A stretch of 64,000 bases of DNA from Dehalococcoidia bacterium (GTDB taxonomy: Bacteria; Chloroflexota; Dehalococcoidia; Lucifugimonadales; HRBIN23), in NCBI GenBank assembly GCA_025060295.1, contig JANXCH010000001.1, positions 158,896 to 222,895 of the forward strand. Direction: 5' to 3'. The notes beneath the pieces are model-generated. The model ran no database searches, was not told the DNA's origin, and worked only from the letters and a program-made list of their open reading frames with translations. Within the stretch, counting starts at the first letter, position 1. The number at the start of each line of letters is the position of its first letter. Shown here in pieces: positions 1 to 8,133 of the stretch. Position numbers and translations under genes: made by a program.

Positions 1-1
1 C

Positions 2-1072
2 ATCCAGCAGATGGGAAGCAACCGCGTGCTCGTGCAGTTGCCCGGCCTCAAGGAGGTAGAGGAGGCCAAGCGCCTCATCGGAGAGACAGCCAAACTGGAG
101 TTCAAATGGCGCCACTTCAATCCCGACGGTTCCTGGGAAGACCGGGAGGTGGGCCTCACGGGGGATGACCTAGCCCGCGCCTACGCTGGCCCCCATCCCA
201 ATGTGCCCGGCCTGTGGGTGGTCAACATTGAGTTTAACAGTCGAGGGGCAGGCATTTTTGAAGACCTGACCCGCAGAATAGTTGGCACCAACGACCAGAT
301 CGCTATCTTCCTGGACAACCAAGAATTGGTGTCGCCCGTGGCGCGGAGCGTGATTGTGGGGGGGAGAGCCTACATAGAAGGTCGGGACTTCACGCCCCAA
401 CGGGCCCGCACCATCGCCATTCAGTTGGAATCGGGCCGCCTGCCCGTGCCCGTGAAAATTGTGCAGGAGCAGACGGTGGACGCCACCCTGGGGCGGGACG
501 CCCTGGAGAAAAGCCTGGTGGCGGGCTATATTGGCACGGCTTTGGTGGCGTTATTTATGCTCCTATACTACCGCGTCCCCGGGTTGATCGCGGTGGTGGC
601 GCTAGCCATCTACGGTGTGGTGGCCCTGGCCATCTTCAAAGTTATTCCCGTCACTATGACCTTGGCGGGAATTGCGGGGTTCATCCTGTCCATCGGGATG
701 GCGGTGGACGCTAATGTGTTGGTGTTTGAGCGAATGAAGGAGGAGTTACGGGCGGGGCGGACCCTGCTGGCAGCCATTGAGGCCGGCTTCAACCGGGCGT
801 GGCCCTCCATACGGGATAGTAACATCTCCACCTTTATCACCTGCGCCATCCTCTACTGGTTCGGGAGCCGGCTGGCGGCGAGTTTAGTGGTGGGGTTCGC
901 TGTAACCCTGTTCATTGGGGTGGCGGTAAGTATGTTTAGCGCCCTGTTCACCAGCCGTACCCTGTTACGCCTGGTGGCACTGACCCCCATAGGCAGGGTG
1001 AAGCGCGCCTTCGTCCCATTGGCGGAGCCTGCCGCGCCACAAGGCATAGAGCCTGCAAGCAGGAGGGCGTAG
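2..1072 (+). CDS. secD: Protein translocase subunit SecD, 3' part
   Basis: SecD with SecF forms a membrane complex that uses the proton gradient to help pull preproteins through SecYEG and release them outside. Only the last 356 codons are in the window; the reading frame runs off the left edge, so the N-terminal membrane segment and part of the first external domain are missing. What is visible begins at the conserved QMGSNRVLVQLPG stretch, followed by the rest of the external domain. From about residue 170 onward come the hydrophobic segments, including the RND-type signature GMAVDANVLVFERMKEE. The gene ends one base before the secF start, so the two form an operon. The identification is firm. 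Confidence 0.95.
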   Translation: MQQMGSNRVLVQLPGLKEVEEAKRLIGETAKLEFKWRHFNPDGSWEDREVGLTGDDLARAYAGPHPNVPGLWVVNIEFNSRGAGIFEDLTRRIVGTNDQIAIFLDNQELVSPVARSVIVGGRAYIEGRDFTPQRARTIAIQLESGRLPVPVKIVQEQTVDATLGRDALEKSLVAGYIGTALVALFMLLYYRVPGLIAVVALAIYGVVALAIFKVIPVTMTLAGIAGFILSIGMAVDANVLVFERMKEELRAGRTLLAAIEAGFNRAWPSIRDSNISTFITCAILYWFGSRLAASLVVGFAVTLFIGVAVSMFSALFTSRTLLRLVALTPIGRVKRAFVPLAEPAAPQGIEPASRRA

Positions 1073-1073
1073 C

Positions 1074-2042
1074 GTGGATTTCGTCAGCAAGCGCTGGTGG
1101 TATTTCGGATTCTCCGCTCTGGTCATTTTGGCGGGCATTGTGTCCATGCTGATACCCCCGGCCTTCCGAGTGGGCATAGAGTTTACGGGAGGCTCGGCCC
1201 TGTCCATCACTTTTGATCAGCCCGTCAGCCAGTCGTCGCTCCGGGATGTGCTGACCGCGTTGGGACACCCAGAGGCGGTGATTCAACGCACCGGTGAGCG
1301 CTCCTTCCTGGTACGGACAGCTTTCTTGAAAGAAGGTCGTCCTGCCCAGGGCGACCAGCCTGCCGTCCCCTCCGAGTCGGAAACCATCCGTCAGGCCTTG
1401 GCGGAACGCTTGGCTCCCATAACTGCCATGGAGATAGCGTCGGTGTCCCCCATTGTAGCGGGGGAGACGGTGCAACGGGCCATTATCGCCGTGGCGGTGG
1501 CAGCGGTGGTCATCCTGTTTTACATCTGGTTCGCCTTCCGCCGGGTGCAGAAGGCGTGGCGCATGGGCGTGGCGGCGGTCATCGCCCTCATTCACGATGT
1601 CCTGGTAACCCTGGGGCTGTTCTCGCTTTTGGGCAAGTTCTTCAATGTGGAAGTGAACGCCATGTTCATCACGGCGGCTCTCACTGTGGTGGGCTACAGC
1701 GTGCACGACACCATCGTGGTGTTTGACCGCATCCGGGAGAACGCCAGCAAGGGGGTGGCGAGAGATTTGGAGGGAGTGGTGAACTTCAGTATCGCCGAGA
1801 CCCTAGGGCGTTCGCTGAACACTAGCCTGACCACTCTGCTGGCCTTGCTGGCCCTCCTGTTGCTCGGCGGGCCGACCATACGCTCCTTCCTGCTGGCCAT
1901 GGCCATTGGAATTATTACGGGGACCTATTCCTCCATTTTCACCGCTGCCCAAATTCTGGTGGCCTGGGAGCGGGGGGAGTGGCGGGGTCCCTTTAGGGCG
2001 CGGCGGGGGGTGGCTGTGGCGGCTAAGCCTAGTGGGGCGTAG
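1074..2042 (+). CDS. secF: Protein translocase subunit SecF
   Basis: SecF is the partner of SecD in the proton-driven SecDF export complex of the cytoplasmic membrane. The 322-residue protein has the expected layout: an N-terminal membrane segment (about residues 7-27), an external domain starting with the conserved GIEFTGGSAL, then five hydrophobic segments. The SecF signature GYSVHDTIVVFDRIRENASK is at about residues 207-226. The start is GTG; an AGGAGG ribosome site lies seven bases upstream inside the end of secD, so the two genes are translationally coupled. Length is normal for the family. Confidence 0.95.
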   Translation: MDFVSKRWWYFGFSALVILAGIVSMLIPPAFRVGIEFTGGSALSITFDQPVSQSSLRDVLTALGHPEAVIQRTGERSFLVRTAFLKEGRPAQGDQPAVPSESETIRQALAERLAPITAMEIASVSPIVAGETVQRAIIAVAVAAVVILFYIWFAFRRVQKAWRMGVAAVIALIHDVLVTLGLFSLLGKFFNVEVNAMFITAALTVVGYSVHDTIVVFDRIRENASKGVARDLEGVVNFSIAETLGRSLNTSLTTLLALLALLLLGGPTIRSFLLAMAIGIITGTYSSIFTAAQILVAWERGEWRGPFRARRGVAVAAKPSGA

Positions 2043-2047
2043 GGACT

Positions 2048-3085
2048 CTATTCAGGCACGAGCACGACCCGCCCCAGGGGGTGCTCCTGGGTGAGCAGGC
2101 GGTAAGCCTCCAGAACCCCCTCCACGCTGAGGGGAAGGGTGCGGGCGATGACGGGGCGAATGCGCCCCCCCTGGACAAGGCGAGCAGCATCGGCCACCTG
2201 CGCACGGGAGACCCCCGCTACGCCGATGATGCGGGCGTCTTTGAAGATAACCTCTGCCGGCGACAGGGAGATGCTTCCGCCCCGCAGTTCCCCTACCAGC
2301 ACCAACCGTCCGAACTGTGCCAGGGCCCTCCAACATGCGGCGAAGGCGTCCGCCCCGATGATGTTCAGCACAACCGAGCACCCCTCGTCCTCTGTGAAGG
2401 CGAGCGCCAGGTCGCCGAAGGCCAAGTCGGGGGTTACCAGCACCTGGTCGGCCCCTAGCGTGCGCAGGGCCTCCTCCTTCTGAGGGGATGTGGTTTGGGC
2501 TAGCACACGGGCTCCCAGGGCACGGGCAAGTTGCACGGCGTGGGTGCCCACTCCCCCGCCTGCAGCGGTAACCAGAACAGTTTCGCCAGCGCGCAGGCCC
2601 GCCGCATCCCGTAAGGCGTGGAGGGCCACCCCTATAGGGCAGGCCAGCAGACAGGCCCCGATCACGTCGGCCTCGGGGCTCAAACGCACCAGGGCTAGTT
2701 CGGAGAGTTTGACATAATCGGCGAAGCCCCCGTCGCCCCCGTGTCCGATTCCGGTGCCCCGCAGACAGCGGTGTTCTTTCCCTGTGGTGCAGGGGAGGCA
2801 CCATCCACACGGCTCCGTGAGCAGGGAGACCACCTTGTCCCCAGGGACAAGGGAGAACACCAGTTGCCCCACCTCTTCCACAGTGCCGGCGATTTCATGG
2901 CCCAGCACCACCCGTGGCTTGACCCCTCGTCGTAGGACACCCCGCATGACCAAGATGTCGTGATAGCACACGCCACATGCCGCCACTTTCACCAGCACAT
3001 CGTGGGGGCCCAAACTGGGGCGTGGAAAGGTGTGTAGGGCCAGGCGGGGCGGATGACCCGGGGCTTCCAGCACAAGGGCTTTCAC
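2048..3085 (-). CDS. Zinc-dependent alcohol dehydrogenase (MDR family)
   Basis: This 345-residue medium-chain dehydrogenase/reductase probably oxidises an alcohol or reduces an activated double bond with NAD(P). The GroES-like N-terminal domain carries the catalytic zinc cysteine in GVCYHD and the GHEIAGTVEEVG motif. A structural-zinc loop CGWCLPC...C follows. The nucleotide-binding motif AAGGGVGTHAVQLA sits near the middle. The frame stays open far upstream, but homology begins at VKALVLEAPG, where a GTG is preceded by AGGAGA at good distance, so I start there. It faces secF tail to tail and is divergent from endonuclease IV. GVCYHD is also seen in acryloyl-CoA-reductase-like members; the substrate is unknown. 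Confidence 0.85.
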   Translation of the reverse strand: MKALVLEAPGHPPRLALHTFPRPSLGPHDVLVKVAACGVCYHDILVMRGVLRRGVKPRVVLGHEIAGTVEEVGQLVFSLVPGDKVVSLLTEPCGWCLPCTTGKEHRCLRGTGIGHGGDGGFADYVKLSELALVRLSPEADVIGACLLACPIGVALHALRDAAGLRAGETVLVTAAGGGVGTHAVQLARALGARVLAQTTSPQKEEALRTLGADQVLVTPDLAFGDLALAFTEDEGCSVVLNIIGADAFAACWRALAQFGRLVLVGELRGGSISLSPAEVIFKDARIIGVAGVSRAQVADAARLVQGGRIRPVIARTLPLSVEGVLEAYRLLTQEHPLGRVVLVPE

Positions 3086-3178
3086 GGGACTCTCCTGCGG
3101 AATGGATGGGAGGTGCTCTCCCCCCTTATGGCACACTATCATGCAGGAGCAGACCGTTGCACGCAAGGGAGGAGGGCT

Positions 3179-4039
3179 ATGCGCATCGGGGCGCATGTTT
3201 CGGCGGCGGGCGGTGTAGACAAGGCTGTTGACCGTGCCCAGGAGATGGGCGCAGAGTGTTTGCAACTGTTCGCAGGGGGCGGACCCCAGTCCTGGCGTTT
3301 CACCCACCCTGGCCCCGCCGCCTGCCAAGCCTTTCGCCAAAAGAGCCAGCAGACGGGCATTGCCCCCAACTTCATGCACGGCATTTACCTGATCAACCTG
3401 GGCACCCCCGACCCGTCCCTGGTAGCCAAATCGGTGGAGGCGCTGGTGCAAGGCATGGACTTGGCGGCAGATTTGGGCATAGCCGGGGTCATCTTCCACC
3501 TCGGGAGCCACAAGGGTGCGGGGCAGGATGCCGTCTTCCAGCAGGTGGTGCAAGCCATCCAGCAGGTGCTGGCCCGCGCCAAGCCGGGGCCGTGGCTCGT
3601 GATGGAGAACAGCGCAGGAATGGGCCAGCACATCGGCTCCTCGTTTGCAGAACTGGGGCGCATATTGCGGGCGGTGGACAGCCCCCGCCTCAAAATCTGC
3701 CTGGATACCCAGCACTGCTGGGCAGCCGGCTATAATGTAGCCTCACGCGAGGGGCTGGAGAAAACGCTGGACGAATTTGACCGCGCGATCGGCCTGCGGC
3801 ACCTGGTGGCAGTGCACGCCAACGATTCCAAAGTGCCCCTCGGCTCCGGGGTGGATCGCCACGAGAACATTGGGGATGGGCTGATTGGGGCTCAGGGCTT
3901 TGTGACCATCCTCTCCCACCCCGCCTTACGAGATGTGCCATTTTACCTTGAGGTGCCGGGGCCCGATGGAAAAGGCCCAGATCGTACCCAGGTAGAGCGA
4001 TTGAAAGCCCTGCGCGCCCAAGCAGGGGTCCCAGCCTAG
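3179..4039 (+). CDS. nfo: Deoxyribonuclease IV (AP endonuclease)
   Basis: Endonuclease IV cuts DNA 5' of abasic sites and oxidised bases during base-excision repair. The 286-residue protein is a TIM barrel that opens with MRIGAHVSAAGGV, typical of the family. It carries the metal-site stretch AVHANDSKVPLGSGVDRHENIGDG near residue 230 and the ending EVPGPDGKGPDR. The start ATG has a GGGAGGAGGG ribosome site just upstream. It is divergent from the alcohol dehydrogenase, with 93 bases between the starts. The stop is three bases before a small zincin gene, so the two are probably co-transcribed. Confidence 0.93.
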   Translation: MRIGAHVSAAGGVDKAVDRAQEMGAECLQLFAGGGPQSWRFTHPGPAACQAFRQKSQQTGIAPNFMHGIYLINLGTPDPSLVAKSVEALVQGMDLAADLGIAGVIFHLGSHKGAGQDAVFQQVVQAIQQVLARAKPGPWLVMENSAGMGQHIGSSFAELGRILRAVDSPRLKICLDTQHCWAAGYNVASREGLEKTLDEFDRAIGLRHLVAVHANDSKVPLGSGVDRHENIGDGLIGAQGFVTILSHPALRDVPFYLEVPGPDGKGPDRTQVERLKALRAQAGVPA

Positions 4040-4042
4040 CCC

Positions 4043-4420
4043 ATGCCCGTGCGCCTCTCCCGCCGCGCCTTCCGCCGCTTAGTGCAGCAAGCCATAGCCG
4101 CCCTTCCGCCCCCTGTCCTGGCCTACCTGGACAATGTGGACATCCTGGTGCAAGACTGGCCCACTCCCCAACAACTGCGTTCCGTGGGCGCAGACAGCCC
4201 CTATGACCTTCTGGGGCTGTATGAGGGCATTCCGCAGACGGAGCGGGGCTTTTACACCCTGGTCTTGCCCGACCGTATCACCCTGTTCCAACGCCCGATA
4301 GAGGCCGTGTGCACCACCATTGAGGAGATGGCTCACCAGGTGCGCACCACCATCCTCCACGAGCTGGCCCACCACTATGGTTGGAAAGACGCCGATATGC
4401 AACGCTTGGGGTTGGCGTAG
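4043..4420 (+). CDS. Small zincin-like metallopeptidase family protein
   Basis: This 125-residue protein belongs to the short bacterial metallopeptidase (minimal zincin, DUF1025-like) family. HELAHHYGW at about residues 106-114 supplies the HExxH zinc ligands. The region ERGFYTLVLPDRITLFQRPIE is the central sheet conserved in these proteins. Members are cytoplasmic and their natural substrates are not known. The gene begins three bases after the endonuclease IV stop, which suggests co-transcription rather than a shared function. No signal peptide is visible. Confidence 0.85.
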   Translation: MPVRLSRRAFRRLVQQAIAALPPPVLAYLDNVDILVQDWPTPQQLRSVGADSPYDLLGLYEGIPQTERGFYTLVLPDRITLFQRPIEAVCTTIEEMAHQVRTTILHELAHHYGWKDADMQRLGLA

Positions 4421-4452
4421 GGCTGTTGCCCTGATTGTCTCCTTGCTAGACT

Positions 4453-4471
4453 AAAGCCAGAACGGGCTTTT
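4453..4471 (+). terminator. Weak stem-loop after the zincin gene
   Basis: AAAGCC and GGCTTT can pair around a six-base loop (agaacg), followed by a run of four T that overlaps the stem. It sits 33 bases after the zincin stop and about 25 bases before the next start. The stem is short, so it is at best a weak intrinsic terminator. Confidence 0.35.
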
Positions 4472-4496
4472 ACCGATGGGATAGTGGTCGGATACG

Positions 4497-5195
4497 ATGG
4501 TGGTGCGGGCACTGTATGACCTTCAACAGATAGATACGGCCCTGGAGGCCTTGCAACGCTCCCTTGCCTCCTTGGAGGCGCGGCTGCGGGACACATCGGC
4601 CGTAGACACCGCGCGGGAAAGTGTGGAGCAAGCCCGCCAACAGGAAGCGACCCTGCGCAGTCGCCAACGCGACTTAGAGTTGACCTTGAAAGGGTTGGAG
4701 GATAAGGTCCGCGACATCGAGGGGCGCTTGTTCAGCGGGCGCGTGACCAACCCTAAGGAACTTCTGGCGATGCAGGAGGAGATGCGCTTGCTGAAGGAGC
4801 GCATTCGGACGACGGAGGACGCCCTCCTAAAAGCGATGGAGGAAGTGGAGCACGCCAGCCGAGCAGTGCAAATGGCCCAGGAGGCATTGTCTGCGGCCGA
4901 GGCCCACTGGCGCACCCAACGCCAGCAGTGGGAGCAGGAATACCAGCGCTCTCGCCACGCCTGGCAGGCCCTACAGCAACGTCGGGAGGCACTGACCCAG
5001 ACGATCGACCCCTCATCCCTGGCGATGTATGTCAGCCTGCGGGGGAGTAAAAACGGCATCGCTGTGGCACGCGTGGAGCGGGGCATTTGTCGCGCGTGTG
5101 GGGTTGCAGTGCCGCAGGGGACCCTGGCGCGGGCGCGGGCGGGCGAAGAGATGGTGCGCTGTCCCTCCTGTGGGCGCCTACTCTATGCGGAGTGA
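4497..5195 (+). CDS. Coiled-coil protein with C-terminal C4 zinc ribbon
   Basis: The 232-residue protein is almost entirely charged heptad-like helix (residues 1-185) and ends in a zinc ribbon, CRACGVAV...CPSCGRLLY. This is the architecture of the zf-RING_7/DUF164 family, whose members are thought to bind nucleic acid or act as scaffolds; no reaction is known. The motif FSGRVTNPKELLAMQEEM near residue 80 is characteristic. No clear Shine-Dalgarno precedes the ATG. In many genomes this gene lies just before the RNase P RNA gene, as here, which supports the identification. Confidence 0.85.
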   Translation: MVVRALYDLQQIDTALEALQRSLASLEARLRDTSAVDTARESVEQARQQEATLRSRQRDLELTLKGLEDKVRDIEGRLFSGRVTNPKELLAMQEEMRLLKERIRTTEDALLKAMEEVEHASRAVQMAQEALSAAEAHWRTQRQQWEQEYQRSRHAWQALQQRREALTQTIDPSSLAMYVSLRGSKNGIAVARVERGICRACGVAVPQGTLARARAGEEMVRCPSCGRLLYAE

Positions 5196-5203
5196 GGTGC
5201 GCG

Positions 5204-5233
5204 CTGGCAAAAAATCACAGCGTATGCTATGCT
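5204..5233 (+). promoter_or_regulatory. Promoter of RNase P RNA
   Basis: CTGGCA (-35, four of six matches) is followed after 18 bases by an extended -10, TGC-TATGCT. The -10 ends seven bases before the first base of the P1 helix of RNase P RNA, exactly where transcription should start. Confidence 0.65.
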
Positions 5234-5240
5234 TGGAAGA

Positions 5241-5610
5241 GGCAAGGGGGCCGGGCGACCGCTCCTCCGCAATGGAGGGGAGGAAAGTCCGAGCACCGCC
5301 GGGCAGGGTGCTGGGTAACACCCAGGCGGGGCGACCCGACGGAAAGTGCCACAGAAACCACACCGCCAGCGGCCGGCGGGTATTCGCCGGTGCGGGCAAG
5401 GGTGAAATCGGGGGGTAAGAGCCCCCGGCCGTCCGTGGCGACACGGCGGCGGGCAAACCCCACCCGGTGCAAGGCCCAATAGGGGGAAAGGGTGCCCGGC
5501 CCAGTCCCCGGGTAGGCCGCTAGAGCCGTCCAGCAATGGACGGCCCAGAGGGATGGTCGCCCCTGGCACTGTTGTGCCAGGACAGAACTCGGCTTATAGG
5601 CCCCCTTGCC
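5241..5610 (+). ncRNA. rnpB: RNase P RNA (M1 RNA, type A)
   Basis: The catalytic RNA that trims the 5' leader of pre-tRNAs. The ends pair perfectly as helix P1 (GGCAAGGGGGCC with GGCCCCCTTGCC). The universally conserved core elements are present: GAGGAAAGTCCGAGC near the 5' side, the CACAGAAA segment, GGTAAGAGCCC, GGCAAACCCC, and near the 3' end ACAGAACTCGGCTTATAGG. The length of 370 bases is normal for the ancestral A type. Its 3' end is only two bases from the stop codon of the convergent SDR gene. Confidence 0.97.
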
Positions 5611-5612
5611 TT

Positions 5613-6389
5613 TCAGATCAGCGACCGGCTCTGGCCCCCGTCAACGGTATAACACGCCCCCGTAATCAGATCTGCCCGCTCCGAGCAGAGGAAGGCCACT
5701 AGCGCTCCCACCGGCTCCGGCCACCCGAACTTCCCCATAGGCAGGTTGCGGGCGATGAACTCCTGCACCACCTGGGGTGGGCTGTTTTTGACGAAGCGGT
5801 CCCACGACCCGCCCGGGAACAAGATGGACCCCGGCGCAACACTATTACACAACACCCCATACGGAGCCAGGGTCGTGGCCAAGTGTTTGGTGAATGCAAT
5901 GAGCGCCGCCTTGGCCACCATATAGGAGGGTGCTCCCCCATACTCCCGCCCCCAAATGGAGGCGATCGTAACGATGCGTCCCCAACGCCGTTCCTTCATC
6001 CCCGGCAGAACGAGACGGCACAGGCGCACCGCCGCCAAAAGATTGAGGTTCAGGGTGTCCAGCCAGTCCTGATCCGTGGCGGTGTCAAAGTCCCTGCCCC
6101 CGCGGGTGCCCCCGGCGTTGTGCACCAGGATGTCCACCCTCCCAAAGGCCTCCAGCGTTTTGTCGTAAAACTGTTGACATCCCTCCGCCGTCATGACATC
6201 GGCCTGTATCCCTAGCGTTTGGAGGCCGGCGCGGCGGAACTCGTCCTGGGCTTGGTGAATGCCCTCAATGCCGCGTGCACAAAATGCCACTTTACAGCCC
6301 TCCCGAGCCAAGGCCCACACGCACTCTCTGCCCAAGCCGCGGCTCCCCCCGGTAACCATTGCCACCCGTCCGGCGATGCCCAAATCCAT
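5613..6389 (-). CDS. Short-chain dehydrogenase/reductase (SDR)
   Basis: A 258-residue classical SDR, an NAD(P)-dependent oxidoreductase of the FabG-like kind. The cofactor motif TGGSRGLG is at residues 13-20 and HNAGG at about 90-94. The catalytic triad is S144, Y156 and K160 (YMVAK), and the C-terminal sequence TGACYTVDGGQSRSLI is typical. The frame is open further upstream, but homology starts at MDLGIAGRVAMVTGG, where ATG has a strong AGGAGG site six bases away. The gene converges on RNase P RNA, leaving no room for its own terminator. The substrate is not predictable; the neighbouring dehydrogenases suggest a catabolic role. Confidence 0.9.
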   Translation of the reverse strand: MDLGIAGRVAMVTGGSRGLGRECVWALAREGCKVAFCARGIEGIHQAQDEFRRAGLQTLGIQADVMTAEGCQQFYDKTLEAFGRVDILVHNAGGTRGGRDFDTATDQDWLDTLNLNLLAAVRLCRLVLPGMKERRWGRIVTIASIWGREYGGAPSYMVAKAALIAFTKHLATTLAPYGVLCNSVAPGSILFPGGSWDRFVKNSPPQVVQEFIARNLPMGKFGWPEPVGALVAFLCSERADLITGACYTVDGGQSRSLI

Positions 6390-6456
6390 ATGATGCCTCC
6401 TGTCAGAGAGCATTGCGCAAGCAGGTATGGTAGCATGCCCGCAGAGGAGGCGATAT

Positions 6457-7359
6457 ATGCCCATCCCCACCGTTATAGACACTGATCCAGGAACCGACGA
6501 CGCCTTGGCCCTATTTATGGCGCTGCGTTCCCCAGCCTTATCCGTGGAAGGGGTAACCACTGTGGGAGGGAACGCCTCCCTGCGCCATACCACTGCCAAC
6601 GCTGTGCGCCTGGTAAACGCCTTCGGCGTTCCGGCTATGCCTGTAGCTGCGGGTGCCGCGCGCCCGCTGCGGGGGCGGTTCTCCTACGCCTACCATTTCC
6701 ACGGCCACAACGGTCTGACCATATCCCTTCCACCTTCCCGCCGGCCGATATGCTCCCTGACCGCATCGGAGTTTCTCGTCTCCAAAGGCTATAGCTTCGC
6801 TGGACATCTGCTCATAGTAGCGTTGGGGCCACTGACCAACTTGGCCCGCGCCCTACGGGCGGAAAAGCGGTTCAAGGAGATGGTGAACAAGCTGGTGATT
6901 ATGGGCGGGGCCTTGGACGGGCAAGGCAACACCACCCCGTATGCCGAGTTCAACATTTACAACGATCCCGAGGCGGCAGCTGCGGTGTTGGCCAGTGGCA
7001 TCCCGACGACGCTGGTAGGGTTGGAGGTGTGCCGGCTGGTCTACCTGACACGCCAAGATCTGCCCCGTTTCCAGGATGGGGATGCCTCCGCCCGCCTGCT
7101 GGGGCGCATGCTGGAGGAATGGTTCCGCCTGCACCCCGAGCGGGAGCGGTATGAGTTGTGCGACCCCTTGGCTCTGGCAGTGGCCCTCGAGCCGGGGATC
7201 GCCACCCTGGAAGGCAGAACGGTGCAGGTGATTACCGACGACGGCCCCCAACGGGGACGCACCGTTGTGCACGGGCCGGGGCCTGTGCAAGTGGTAACCC
7301 GTGTGGACATTCCCGCCTTCTTCCACTTGTTCTGGCAGCTGATGGGGATCCCCACATAG
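6457..7359 (+). CDS. Inosine-uridine preferring nucleoside hydrolase
   Basis: This 300-residue enzyme hydrolyses the N-glycosidic bond of nucleosides to free base and ribose for salvage. The family signature DTDPGTDDA at residues 8-16 holds the calcium-binding aspartates. Other hallmarks are GPLTNLARAL, the MGGAL loop, the AEFNIYNDPEAA stretch carrying active-site residues, and CDPLALA near the C terminus. The ATG chosen has GAGGAGG six bases upstream; longer frame extensions lack homology. It is followed after ten bases by a methyltransferase gene, probably in the same transcript. Confidence 0.92.
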   Translation: MPIPTVIDTDPGTDDALALFMALRSPALSVEGVTTVGGNASLRHTTANAVRLVNAFGVPAMPVAAGAARPLRGRFSYAYHFHGHNGLTISLPPSRRPICSLTASEFLVSKGYSFAGHLLIVALGPLTNLARALRAEKRFKEMVNKLVIMGGALDGQGNTTPYAEFNIYNDPEAAAAVLASGIPTTLVGLEVCRLVYLTRQDLPRFQDGDASARLLGRMLEEWFRLHPERERYELCDPLALAVALEPGIATLEGRTVQVITDDGPQRGRTVVHGPGPVQVVTRVDIPAFFHLFWQLMGIPT

Positions 7360-7369
7360 GAGGATGTGG

Positions 7370-8095
7370 ATGCCGTGGCAACCGATGGATCCGGCGCGCG
7401 TGCGGGCCATCTTCGCCTCCATTGTGCCCCGCTATGACCTGATGAATACCGTCATGACTTTCGGCACTCATAAGGTGCTCAAGCGGTTGATGGCCCGTAT
7501 CGCTGTGCAGGGGTCGAGGGTGTCTGGCTTGGCTTTAGATGTGGGATGTGGGACAGGGGATGTGGCCCTCTATCTGCTCAAACGCAACCGCACTCTGCGG
7601 GTGGTGGGGGTGGATCCCGTCCGTCCCATGCTGGAAAGGGCTGTGCAGAAGGCCCAGCGCGCAGGGGTAGCCCAGCGCTTTATGCCCCTGCTGGGTGATG
7701 GGATGGCCTTGCCCTTTTCCGATGGCGTGTTCGGTGCCTGTGCGTGTGCTTTCGTTCTGCGCAACACTGCGGATCCCCTGGCCGTCTTGCGGGAGATGAA
7801 GCGGGTTCTGGCCCCTGGGGGCTATCTCGTTGTCTTGGAGTTGTGCGGGCACGAAAGCAGCATCGCCGAACGGGTGTTCGGCTTCTATGTGCGGCGTGTG
7901 GTACCCCTCTTAGGACGCCTCGTTACAGGTAACCCCGAGGCCTATGCTTATCTGGCCTTCTCCACCGAGGGCTTCCCCACCCCTCGGGGTTTGGCCCGCT
8001 GGGTGCAGGAGATCGGAGTGGGGCCGGTGCGCTTGTGGCAGCCCAGCCCTAGCATCGCCCTCATCTGGGCACGGCGCATGGAGGGGGCGACCTAG
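7370..8095 (+). CDS. UbiE/MenG-type SAM-dependent methyltransferase
   Basis: A 241-residue class I methyltransferase most like demethylmenaquinone methyltransferase, which makes menaquinone. The N-terminal FASIVPRYDLMNTVMTFGTHKVLKRLM is the UbiE-type entry motif, LDVGCGTGDVA is the SAM-binding loop, and LRNTADPLAVLREMKRVLAPGG is the second conserved block. Of the two close ATGs the second is chosen, because AGGAGG sits six bases before it but directly abuts the first. A menaquinone role fits the nuo and sdh genes further along, but no other men gene is nearby, so quinone specificity is inferred. Confidence 0.85.
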   Translation: MPWQPMDPARVRAIFASIVPRYDLMNTVMTFGTHKVLKRLMARIAVQGSRVSGLALDVGCGTGDVALYLLKRNRTLRVVGVDPVRPMLERAVQKAQRAGVAQRFMPLLGDGMALPFSDGVFGACACAFVLRNTADPLAVLREMKRVLAPGGYLVVLELCGHESSIAERVFGFYVRRVVPLLGRLVTGNPEAYAYLAFSTEGFPTPRGLARWVQEIGVGPVRLWQPSPSIALIWARRMEGAT

Positions 8096-8133
8096 CATAG
8101 CACGCCTATGTGGGCAGGTTTGGGGGGTGGTCT

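Noticed and set aside
948-1706. Histidine-rich open frame antisense to secD/secF
   Set aside because: Composition is that of a reverse-strand shadow; secD and secF are firm.
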